11,181 nucleotides of DNA from JBLMZW01 sp050259035 (GTDB lineage Bacteria; Bacillota; Syntrophomonadia; Syntrophomonadales; DTU052). Each line of letters opens with the position of its first letter. The stretch's first letter is position 1. A model generated the notes under the pieces. The model was not told where the DNA came from. It worked only from the letters and a program-made list of their open reading frames with translations, and made no database searches. The DNA lies in contig JBLMZW010000201.1 in NCBI GenBank assembly GCA_050259035.1, positions 1-11,181 of the forward strand, given 5' to 3'. The position numbers and the translations under genes were made by a program. Below are positions 1 through 6,269 of this stretch, one piece after another.

Positions 1-293
1 ACCACCAGAGCACCTTGCCACCCTACCAGGCGATTTTTAATAATCGAAGGAGATACCGTCTGACTGTATTCCTCATAATGCTGATTCATTGACTTGAGAA
101 ACTGGTTTTCATTTTGAATTACTTCTTGCTGTTCACGCAGTCCAGAAAACTGTTCCTCCAGGCGAGCAATCATTTTTTTTTGTTGCTGCACCAGCACATC
201 GCTTCCAACCAGTGTGCTTCCGATTAGTATACCCACTGCCAGGGCTAAGAAAAGACCTACCAAAGTGGCAATATGATACCGAATATCTACCAT
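1..293 (-). CDS. steB: SteB-like / MctB-family membrane protein, N-terminal part (cut by window edge)
   Basis: The ATG at 293 follows a GAGGTG ribosome-binding site with a 6-nt spacer and opens a frame with no stop to the window edge, so only the first 97 residues are present. The protein starts MVDIRYHIATLVGLFLALAVG. It has a short cytoplasmic start, one membrane helix at about residues 9-30, then a Gln/Glu/Lys-rich probable coiled coil at about 35-75 facing outside. This N-terminus is typical of the family labelled 'copper transporter' (MctB). In Corynebacterium a member, SteB, pairs with SteA in the cell-separation pathway. The gene lies 16 nt downstream of steA, which supports a two-gene unit. 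Copper transport is not supported by anything visible. Family assignment is fairly secure; the role in this organism is inferred. Confidence 0.8.
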   Translation of the reverse strand, partial: MVDIRYHIATLVGLFLALAVGILIGSTLVGSDVLVQQQKKMIARLEEQFSGLREQQEVIQNENQFLKSMNQHYEEYSQTVSPSIIKNRLVGWQGALV

Positions 294-309
294 GTTTGAC
301 ACCTCGTTC

Positions 310-1431
310 TTATATATTAAATAGGATTTTTAACTGGAGAATAATAAGGCGAAAAAAGGGCTGAGTGGAAGGTGAAACCCAGAGAATAACCAGAATGGGT
401 ATGGTAGATGCCAGTAATAGCTGCAGCAGATAAGAAGCCCGGAGATTCTGACGATATAATTGACTTACCCCTTTGGCATCAACCAGCACCGAACCTATCT
501 TGAGGCGTACTAAGAACGTGCTGGCCATTCCCTTGCGGCCCTTTTCCAGGAAATCAATCATGTTGGAATGACTTCCTACCGCCACGATCAAATTGGCTCC
601 CTTTTCATAAGCCATAATCATAGCTACATCTTCACTGGTTCCTGGCATAGCCACCACCTTGCATGAAATCCCCATATCCTCTACGCGAGACAATCCCGGG
701 GCTGTCCCATTGGTATAAGCGTGAACTACTATTTCTGCCCCGCAGCGTAATGCCTCATCAGATACACTGTCCATATCCCCGACAATAATATCTGGCTGAT
801 ACCCAAATTCCAGTAAAGCATCCGCCCCCCCGTCAACGCCTATTAATACGGGCTTTTCGTCATCAATATAACCTTTTATAGCGCGTAAATCTTCTTTATA
901 AGCCTTACCTCGCACCACTATCAAAGCATGGCGGTTCTCTATGTCGGTTGTAATATTCGGAAACTCTATATTATCAAGAAGAACATCCTTTTCCCTTCGA
1001 GCATATTCCATGGTGTTATCAACAAAACGGTCTAGTTCTTCTTTCATATTCTCACGGGCTTCAGCCAGTTTTTCTTTCACGTATTCCTGTGTGAGCAGCT
1101 TTCCTTCCGCTACCACTTCTCCCCCCAGAAATACCTGTTCGTCGATAATCTGAATGGTGCTTCCTTCTTTAACCCGGTTGAAGATTTCTGGGCCCACATC
1201 ATCCAATACGGGTATCCCGGCTTTTAATATTTTAAATACCCCTTTGGTTGGGTATCTTCCGGTTATCGACGGTAAAGCATTAATAATAACAGGGGGATGA
1301 ATATCAATTAAAGTTCTGGCAGCAACTTCATCAATATCATCATGGTCTATTATGGCTATTTCATTACGTCGCAACCTTTTAACCAGGTTTTTCGTTCTAT
1401 GATCTAACCTGGCCCTGGCAGTAATATTCAT
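310..1431 (-). CDS. steA: SteA-like putative cytokinetic ring / cell-separation membrane protein
   Basis: A 373-residue protein with an ATG start behind an AAGGTG ribosome-binding site. An N-terminal alpha/beta region (about 1-160) precedes a thiamin-pyrophosphokinase-like domain with GVDGGAD at 198-204 and GDMDS at 218-222. The C-terminus is hydrophobic, with one clear membrane helix at about 334-352 and a second hydrophobic segment at about 359-372. This order matches SteA-family proteins, often annotated as thiamin pyrophosphokinase catalytic domain proteins. They lack the full TPK architecture and are not expected to make thiamin diphosphate. In Corynebacterium SteA and SteB localise to the division site and influence peptidoglycan hydrolase activity. 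Here steA directly precedes steB, so a membrane complex is likely. Its role in a spore former next to spo0A is unknown; a septum or engulfment role is only a guess. Confidence 0.9.
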   Translation of the reverse strand: MNITARARLDHRTKNLVKRLRRNEIAIIDHDDIDEVAARTLIDIHPPVIINALPSITGRYPTKGVFKILKAGIPVLDDVGPEIFNRVKEGSTIQIIDEQVFLGGEVVAEGKLLTQEYVKEKLAEARENMKEELDRFVDNTMEYARREKDVLLDNIEFPNITTDIENRHALIVVRGKAYKEDLRAIKGYIDDEKPVLIGVDGGADALLEFGYQPDIIVGDMDSVSDEALRCGAEIVVHAYTNGTAPGLSRVEDMGISCKVVAMPGTSEDVAMIMAYEKGANLIVAVGSHSNMIDFLEKGRKGMASTFLVRLKIGSVLVDAKGVSQLYRQNLRASYLLQLLLASTIPILVILWVSPSTQPFFRLIILQLKILFNI

Positions 1432-1475
1432 GTAATCACCTTGATCTTTTCTAAAGCCTGCAGGCAGGCTATTTA

Positions 1476-1504
1476 ATTATACCCTTCCAGGAAGGTAATA
1501 ACCA
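1476..1504 (-). promoter_or_regulatory. Candidate steAB promoter with palindromic operator
   Basis: On the minus strand a perfect TATAAT -10 box (1481-1476) lies about 45 nt upstream of the steA start. At 17-bp spacing the -35 position (1504-1499) reads TGGTTA, only 3 of 6 to consensus. The spacer holds the perfect palindrome CCTTCCTGGAAGG (1495-1483), whose edge nearly touches the -10 box. A weak -35 with a palindrome in the spacer suggests a regulated promoter. A separate GC-rich inverted repeat at 1455-1470 falls near the predicted transcript start. Inference from sequence only. Confidence 0.45.
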
Positions 1505-1569
1505 TCCCGGTGATTGACTTCTGCACCTCCGGAAAAAATCCTGCAAAACCAGTTTTCACTATGTTAATT

Positions 1570-1627
1570 CTGTAAAATAAAAACACCTTCGGGTACCAGT
1601 ATTTAAGCCCTGGTACACCGCAGGTGT
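1570..1627 (-). terminator. Intrinsic terminator downstream of spo0A
   Basis: On the minus strand a long imperfect hairpin spans 1627-1583. An outer 6-bp stem (ACACCT with AGGTGT) is followed by a mismatch, 3 bp, a bulged base, then a 7-bp stem (GTACCAG with CTGGTAC) closing a 10-nt loop. It is followed immediately by TTTTATTTTAC (1582-1572). Stem plus T-tract is the standard Rho-independent terminator form. It lies about 87 nt past the spo0A stop, so it should end spo0A transcription and separate it from steAB. The opposite orientation has no comparable T-tract. Confidence 0.85.
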
Positions 1628-1634
1628 AATTTCG

Positions 1635-1694
1635 AAGTTGTTTAATGCGCCAGGTTGTAAGGGCGGCAATTATAGGCACGTGATTAAACAACTT
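1635..1694. repeat. Perfect 12-bp inverted repeat in the spo0A 3' region
   Basis: AAGTTGTTTAAT at 1635-1646 is the exact reverse complement of ATTAAACAACTT at 1683-1694. The loop is 36 nt and contains a short possible inner stem (CGCC 1648-1651 with GGCG 1662-1665) and a CACGTG palindrome at 1677-1682. It sits between the spo0A stop and the terminator, so both would form tandem structures in the spo0A 3' untranslated RNA. The rest of the 282-nt steA-spo0A gap (1432-1713) holds the terminator and the steA promoter; I see no convincing gene in it. Confidence 0.7.
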
Positions 1695-1713
1695 AGTTTT
1701 TACCGCTTCACAC

Positions 1714-2490
1714 TTAACTTACTTTGGTCTCCATACGCAGTTTGTCGGCTACTATAGCTATGAATTCTGAGTTGGTGGGTTTGCCTTTCTCTCCCTTGAT
1801 AGTAAATCCAAAGAACTTATTAATTCTCTCCATGTCACCTCGGTCCCACGCCAGTTCAATAGCATGTCGGATGGCACGTTCGACCCTGCTTGGAGTAGTT
1901 CCATACTTTTGTGCAATGGTCGGGTATAGTTCTTTAGTAACGGCACCCAGGTAATTGATCTCCTCGACTACCAAGATTATTGCATCTCTTAAATACTGAT
2001 AGCCCTTTACGTGTGCCGGTACTCCAAGTTCATGAATAACCCTTGTTATCTCTACTTCTAAGTCTCTCCTGGTATAAGGGACTGCTCGAGCAGTAACTTC
2101 AGGTTTATCTTTAACTACCTGCCGTACCCGATCCCCGAGCACTTGCAGATTAAACGGCTTCAATATGTAATAGTCAGCCCCAAGCTGAACTGCTTTCTGG
2201 GTAATGTTCTCCTGACCAAAAGCAGTGAGTATAAGTACCTTCGGTCTTTCTTCCCCTTTTAGATCGAGCATCTTTTCCAGGACACCAATCCCATCCATGT
2301 GCGGCATAATCAGGTCCAGTATAAGCACGTCTGTCTCTTTCTTATTTAACGCCTCAAGGACCTCTAACCCGTTAAAACATACATCGACCAAATCGAAGTC
2401 CGGGTTATTGGAAAAATACTCCTTTAGGATGCCGCAAAATTCCCGATTATCATCGGCAATGATCACTTTAATTGGTCCCGTCATTAACAA
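1714..2490 (-). CDS. spo0A: Sporulation master regulator Spo0A
   Basis: A 258-residue response regulator that commits the cell to sporulation once phosphorylated. The receiver domain (about 6-125) has the acidic pocket D13/D14, phospho-acceptor D59 in LDLIMPHMDG, the switch threonine T89 and K111 in LKPF. After a linker, the sporulation-specific effector domain (about 140-258) carries the conserved DNA-contacting segment TTPSRVERAIRHAIELAW (198-215) and the family ending KPTNSEFIA. Length and sequence agree closely with Bacillus subtilis Spo0A (267 aa). The start used is TTG at 2490, 5 nt after an AAAAGGGGG ribosome-binding site. An in-frame ATG at 2484 would begin MTGPIKV with an 11-nt spacer and is a real alternative. 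Upstream lie a sigma-H-like promoter and 0A-like boxes; downstream lies a strong terminator. Confidence 0.99.
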   Translation of the reverse strand: MLMTGPIKVIIADDNREFCGILKEYFSNNPDFDLVDVCFNGLEVLEALNKKETDVLILDLIMPHMDGIGVLEKMLDLKGEERPKVLILTAFGQENITQKAVQLGADYYILKPFNLQVLGDRVRQVVKDKPEVTARAVPYTRRDLEVEITRVIHELGVPAHVKGYQYLRDAIILVVEEINYLGAVTKELYPTIAQKYGTTPSRVERAIRHAIELAWDRGDMERINKFFGFTIKGEKGKPTNSEFIAIVADKLRMETKVS

Positions 2491-2530
2491 AACCGCCCCC
2501 TTTTACAATTGGTTCAAATATAATAACCGT

Positions 2531-2557
2531 TTTCGACGTCTAATAAGAATTCCCTTT
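2531..2557 (-). promoter_or_regulatory. Candidate sigma-H promoter of spo0A with overlapping 0A box
   Basis: On the minus strand AAAGGGAAT (2557-2549) fits the sigma-H -35 consensus RNAGGAWWW at 8 of 9 positions. After 11 nt, GTCGAAA (2537-2531) fits the -10 consensus RNNGAAT at 6 of 7. CGTCGAA (2538-2532), 6 of 7 to the Spo0A box TGTCGAA, overlaps this -10. The predicted start of transcription is about 30-35 nt before the spo0A start. In B. subtilis spo0A has a sigma-H promoter with nearby 0A boxes, so the arrangement is expected, but the site is a visual match only. Confidence 0.55.
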
Positions 2558-2703
2558 ATTTTCATGGTACAAAAAACCCCTAATATATTACATCGTACCT
2601 GACAATACAACACCTGATATGTTTTAAATAGATTCAATTTGGTTAACAAGTTATAATTTTATTGGTATTTACTGGTAATTGATCCGGATAAGTCCAAATA
2701 TTT

Positions 2704-2710
2704 TGTCGAT
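2704..2710 (+). promoter_or_regulatory. Second candidate 0A box between spoIVB and spo0A
   Basis: TGTCGAT matches the Spo0A-box core TGTCGAA at 6 of 7 positions and lies just after the spoIVB stop, about 170 bp upstream of the spo0A promoter-proximal box. The surrounding 2491-2723 gap is AT-rich and shows no terminator for spoIVB. A 7-bp match in AT-rich DNA is weak by itself; the paired occurrence with the box at 2532-2538 is the only support. Confidence 0.3.
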
Positions 2711-2723
2711 ATTCTTTTCTTAA

Positions 2724-4022
2724 TTACATATTATCAATTGATTCCACCATGCTATCCATAAATACACCATAACCTTTCGCAGGATTATTAAGAAACACAT
2801 GGGTCACCGCCCCTATCAGGCGGTTGTTCTGTATAATCGGACTTCCGCTCATTCCTTGAACAATGCCGCCAGAAGCAGACAGTAAACGAGGATCGTTGAT
2901 TCTAATTATCATTCCCTTTCCATTCTTCCGGTAAGGATATACCTTCTCGATTATTATTTTAAAACGTTCTATCCGGTTTCCTCGAATAACAGTAAGCATT
3001 TCTGCGGGTCCTTTTCTAACCTGGTGGGCATAGGCAACCTGAACCGGCAGAGGGAAAAACTGATTAGCCGATGGTTCATTGGTGGTACCAAATATACCAA
3101 AGTTGGAATTGGTGAGAATAGTTCCTCTCAATCCGCCGGTGCGGTCAAATACCCCAAGTTTTTGCCCTGGAAAACCGGGCCTTCCTGGTTGAATGGTCTG
3201 TACAGCAGCCGATACTATTCTTCCCTGTTTTACTGCAATCGCCTGCTTGGTATCACTATCTACGACTATATGACCAAGAGCAGCAAACCTCAGGCTAATC
3301 GGGTCCCAGAAGGTTAGAGTACCGACCCCGGCTACCCCATCACGGACATACAGTCCGACTCGGTATCTACCTGTTTCGGGGCAATATACTGGCTTTATCT
3401 TAATTTTTCGGGCCTTACCTTCTCTTTTGACAAGGAGTTCGGGGGATTTTCCTAGATTTCCATCATTATTTATAATATCAGCCAACTGGTTTTCAGAATT
3501 TACGTTTCTATCATCCACCTTAAAAATACAATCACCGAGCCTTATGCCAGCATTTCGAGCTGGATAAACCTTTTTCCCATCCTTTCCCGTCATGGGGGCA
3601 TACCCAACAATCATAATACCGTTGGATTGCATCAAAACACCGATTGAATGTCCTCCTACCATCATTTTACGGGCTGGGAGTGACTCCACCAAAATTGACT
3701 TTAAAGGGATGTATCCGAAAATTTTAACGGTTAAATCAACTTTACCCGGCTTCACTGCCCAGAGTTCGTAACCATCTTCCTGTCGATCAACCAAAACTTC
3801 ATTTCCACTGGTATTCATTTCTACAGGTTCTTGTTCAATTTGCAGCCGCAGCCGGTTTAAGATCGAAGGCGGAAGGGGCAGAGCAATCCGTACTTTTTCC
3901 CCCACTACCAGTTGTGTGGCGCTGGGCATGTTAAGTAGATTATTTAAAGGAGAAACGATTGAGAGGAGGAAAATTATTATAGATAGGATAATTCCCGTTA
4001 TTTTCTTACTTTTGCGTGGCAC
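2724..4022 (-). CDS. spoIVB: SpoIVB serine peptidase (S55), sigma-K checkpoint signal
   Basis: A 432-residue forespore protease. In B. subtilis it is secreted into the intermembrane space and triggers SpoIVFB-dependent pro-sigma-K processing. One membrane helix at about 8-28 acts as anchor or signal. A PDZ domain follows at about 120-210 (YPARNAGIRLGD at 153-164), then the S55 peptidase domain with H251 in LGH, D377 in RINDP and S392 in GMSGSP. The spacing of these three residues mirrors H236, D363 and S378 of the B. subtilis enzyme, so the protein should be active. The start is GTG at 4022 with AGGAG 8 nt upstream. It lies 80 nt after recN and 233 nt before spo0A, the standard order, with a forespore-type promoter in front. 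Confidence 0.98.
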   Translation of the reverse strand: MPRKSKKITGIILSIIIFLLSIVSPLNNLLNMPSATQLVVGEKVRIALPLPPSILNRLRLQIEQEPVEMNTSGNEVLVDRQEDGYELWAVKPGKVDLTVKIFGYIPLKSILVESLPARKMMVGGHSIGVLMQSNGIMIVGYAPMTGKDGKKVYPARNAGIRLGDCIFKVDDRNVNSENQLADIINNDGNLGKSPELLVKREGKARKIKIKPVYCPETGRYRVGLYVRDGVAGVGTLTFWDPISLRFAALGHIVVDSDTKQAIAVKQGRIVSAAVQTIQPGRPGFPGQKLGVFDRTGGLRGTILTNSNFGIFGTTNEPSANQFFPLPVQVAYAHQVRKGPAEMLTVIRGNRIERFKIIIEKVYPYRKNGKGMIIRINDPRLLSASGGIVQGMSGSPIIQNNRLIGAVTHVFLNNPAKGYGVFMDSMVESIDNM

Positions 4023-4055
4023 GGCCTCAACTCCTGTTTCGAAATAATACAGGAT

Positions 4056-4085
4056 TAATTTAACCGTAGGCCACGGCCGGTATTC
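4056..4085 (-). promoter_or_regulatory. Candidate forespore (sigma-F/sigma-G type) promoter of spoIVB
   Basis: In the recN-spoIVB gap the minus strand has GAATA (4085-4081), fitting the relaxed forespore -35 form GHATR. A 15-nt spacer leads to GGTTAAATTA (4065-4056), matching the sigma-F-type -10 pattern GGNRANANTR at 9 of 10 positions. Transcription would begin about 27 nt before the GTG start, just ahead of the AGGAG site. B. subtilis spoIVB is expressed from forespore sigma factors, so the position is right. Consensus recalled from knowledge; not tested. Confidence 0.5.
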
Positions 4086-4102
4086 TCGGGAATGAATGGA
4101 TG

Positions 4103-5791
4103 TTATTTTTTAGTCCTAGGGGCCTCTTCCATCATTTGACGCACATGCTCCCGGACGGTCTCCGTTGGCCGATCCCCGGATAGCATACGGGCTAATTCCT
4201 CAATTCTTTCGTCCCTGTCGAGGGTCCGAGCAAAAATAGTGGTTCGAATTTCTGATTGGTTCTTTTCCAGGAGTGTATGATGGTTGGCTAAACTGGCAAC
4301 CTGAGGTGAATGGGTAACCATTATTATTTGGTGTTCCCTGGATAACTGAGCCACTTTCATCCCCAGTGAACGCAGTGGCTGTCCACCTAAACCTACATCT
4401 ATTTCGTCAAACACCAGTATGGGTACGTTATAAGCCCCGGCCAGAGCAGACTTTAACGCTAGTATGAAACGTGATATTTCTCCGCCGGAGGCGGTTCGTT
4501 CGATAGGGCGCAATTCCTCACCGGGGTTAGCCGAAAACATAAAGTTGACATCATCAAGACCAGTAGCCGAAGCTTGTTTAGCTGATTCAACCAGAATTTT
4601 AAACCGCACACCAGGAAGGGATAAATCTAATAATTCCTGGTGAACCCGGGCTTCCAAAGCCTCAGCTGTTAGTCGTCTTTCCCTGGACAAATCCTCAGCT
4701 ATTTGGACGAATTGCTCCTTAAGTTTCTTTCTTTCTTGCTCTAATTCTTCCATTCTAAGTTCCAGCCCTTCTAGATCCACTTGCCGGGCACGGGCCTGTT
4801 CGAGGTATAAGAGTACCTCTTCTACCGAAGATCCGTATTTTCTTTTGATGCGATTGATTTCATTTAACCTGGCTTCGGCCAACTCCAGTTGTGAAGGCTC
4901 AAATTCCAATTCACTGCGAAAATGGTTTAGTCGGCCCTCAAAATCCTCAATCATATAATAAGCCTCATCTAACGCGGCTAAAAGTTCCTCTAAAAAAGAA
5001 TCCGCTACGCCTCTGGCTACCTCCCGCGACCGGGCCAATCCCTTACAGACATTGTAGGCCCCCTGGAAAAGCAAGTTCTCTAATTGCTCTATGGTTTCAT
5101 TTAGCTTGCCGGCATTAAGCATCCGGTTTCTTTCTCGGGTTAGCTCCTCTTCTTCGCCATCGGAAAGAGCGGCAGATTCTATTTCGTTAACCTGAAAGCC
5201 AACCAGATCAAGTTCCTGAGCACGTTTTCTTTCGCTGGCCACTATTTCCTCAATTAGATTCTCAACCTGGCGCAAATCCTTATAGATATTATTCAAGACA
5301 GGAAGTTTTTCTTTGACTAGCGGGGAAAACCCATCCAGAAGGTGAAGATGCATTCGCTGGTTTAATACTTGTTGATTGTCATGCTGTAAATGGATATCGA
5401 CCAGATAATCGGCTAAGGACCGTAGGATGGCCGCGGTAACGGTCCGCCCATTTACTCGATTAATTGAACGGCCCTGGGAACTGATTTCCCGTCGTATAAC
5501 CAGGGAATACTCATCTTCCTCATCAAGTAAACCGGTTTCCTGTAGAAATGAAGCTGCTGCGGAATCCGGTTCAATATCGAGTACCCCTTCGATAACGCTT
5601 TTCTGTTCCGGATCCCTGACCGTTTCCGAGTTAATCCGTTCACCAAAAAGCAATTCCAGGGCATCAACAATAATAGACTTTCCCGCCCCGGTCTCACCGG
5701 TCAGAACATTCATTCCCTCAGCAAACTCCATCCTCAATTCGTCAATCAGGATAAAGTTCTTAATCAGAATCTCTCGTAACAGACTAATCAC
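4103..5791 (-). CDS. recN: DNA repair ATPase RecN
   Basis: An SMC-like ATPase recruited early to double-strand breaks, 562 residues from the first GTG (family 550-580). Walker A is GETGAGKS at 32-39. A long Glu/Arg/Lys-rich coiled-coil region spans about 165-385. The second half of the nucleotide-binding fold has signature TASGGE at 433-438, Walker B ILVFDEID at 458-465 and the switch His in MVTHSPQ (H494). The usual IHGQHEHQ segment near the Q-loop reads IHLQHDNQ at 133-140, a mild divergence. Coordinates run to GTG 5791, but that codon overlaps the apparent ribosome-binding site. Translation more likely starts at the CTG at 5782-5780, giving 559 residues beginning MLREILIKNF, like other RecN proteins. 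It lies between argR and spoIVB as in Bacillus. Confidence 0.98.
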   Translation of the reverse strand: MISLLREILIKNFILIDELRMEFAEGMNVLTGETGAGKSIIVDALELLFGERINSETVRDPEQKSVIEGVLDIEPDSAAASFLQETGLLDEEDEYSLVIRREISSQGRSINRVNGRTVTAAILRSLADYLVDIHLQHDNQQVLNQRMHLHLLDGFSPLVKEKLPVLNNIYKDLRQVENLIEEIVASERKRAQELDLVGFQVNEIESAALSDGEEEELTRERNRMLNAGKLNETIEQLENLLFQGAYNVCKGLARSREVARGVADSFLEELLAALDEAYYMIEDFEGRLNHFRSELEFEPSQLELAEARLNEINRIKRKYGSSVEEVLLYLEQARARQVDLEGLELRMEELEQERKKLKEQFVQIAEDLSRERRLTAEALEARVHQELLDLSLPGVRFKILVESAKQASATGLDDVNFMFSANPGEELRPIERTASGGEISRFILALKSALAGAYNVPILVFDEIDVGLGGQPLRSLGMKVAQLSREHQIIMVTHSPQVASLANHHTLLEKNQSEIRTTIFARTLDRDERIEELARMLSGDRPTETVREHVRQMMEEAPRTKK

Positions 5792-5794
5792 CTC
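5780..5794 (-). promoter_or_regulatory. recN ribosome-binding site followed by a CTG start codon
   Basis: GAGGTG (5794-5789) is the only good Shine-Dalgarno sequence near the recN start, and it contains the nearest standard start codon, GTG 5791. Six nucleotides after it comes the in-frame codon CTG (5782-5780). No ATG, GTG or TTG lies in frame at a workable distance. Starting at CTG gives the canonical RecN N-terminus (M-L-x-x-L/I-x-I-K-N-F). Confidence 0.6.
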
Positions 5795-5819
5795 AACAAC
5801 TTAACAGTTAGGGTGGTTA

Positions 5820-6269
5820 CTACTTTAGGAACTGGTTAAAACGCTGCAAAACGCCGTTTACAGCTTCTTTGGTTTTAATTACCACTATAATAGTATCATC
5901 TCCGGCCACGGTTCCCAAGATTCCGGCCATGCCATCAGTATCGATGGCGGACGCAACCGCGTTGGCGGTTCCAGGCAGTGTTCTCACCACGATAAGAGTA
6001 TCACTGCTATCGACACTGAGGACACCATCTTCAAAAATTCGGCGTAAACGATCTCCGGTTGCCTGAGCAGGCGGCCCTGGCAAAACATAATGATACCCAT
6101 CTCGGTCCGGAGCCTTCATGAGCTTTAGTTCCTTTATGTCCCGGGACACAGTAGCCTGAGTGACCGTAAAACCTTTTTTCTGCAAAGTATCGCATAATTC
6201 TTCCTGGGTGGAAACTTTACCTTCATGAATAATTTCGATTATGGCCTGGTGTCTCCTGTTCTTGGTCAT
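5820..6269 (-). CDS. argR: Arginine repressor ArgR (AhrC)
   Basis: Hexameric L-arginine-responsive transcription factor, which in Firmicutes represses arginine biosynthesis and activates catabolism. It has 149 residues, the same length as B. subtilis AhrC. The N-terminal winged helix (about 1-70) includes the recognition segment TQATVSRDIKELKL (37-50). The C-terminal oligomerisation and arginine-binding domain (about 75-149) has LPGTANAVASAID at 98-110 and GTVAGDDT at 119-126, with the Asp pair that binds arginine. The ATG start overlaps the mnmM stop as ATGA and follows an AGGGGG site. No arginine genes are in the window, so it acts in trans; its place beside recN and spo genes is conserved in spore formers. 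Confidence 0.98.
   Translation of the reverse strand: MTKNRRHQAIIEIIHEGKVSTQEELCDTLQKKGFTVTQATVSRDIKELKLMKAPDRDGYHYVLPGPPAQATGDRLRRIFEDGVLSVDSSDTLIVVRTLPGTANAVASAIDTDGMAGILGTVAGDDTIIVVIKTKEAVNGVLQRFNQFLK

Noticed and set aside
1..293. Copper transporter function for the partial gene
   Set aside because: The visible part has only a membrane anchor and coiled coil with no metal-binding motif; linkage to steA supports the SteB assignment.
1455..1470. GC-rich hairpin before steA as a terminator
   Set aside because: It lacks a following T-tract on either strand; the true terminator is at 1570-1627.
1473..1691. 72-codon minus-strand frame between spo0A and steA
   Set aside because: It spans the spo0A terminator, the 12-bp inverted repeat and the steA promoter, has no ribosome-binding site at its start and resembles no family I know.
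4064..4076. Inverted repeat CCGTAGGCCACGG after recN as a recN terminator
   Set aside because: No T-tract follows and it lies within the spacer of the candidate spoIVB promoter.
6216..6240. ARG-box-like sequence (CATGAATAATTTCGATTA) for ArgR autoregulation
   Set aside because: It lies inside the argR coding region, matches only half of the operator consensus and is explained by codons for the N-terminal helix.
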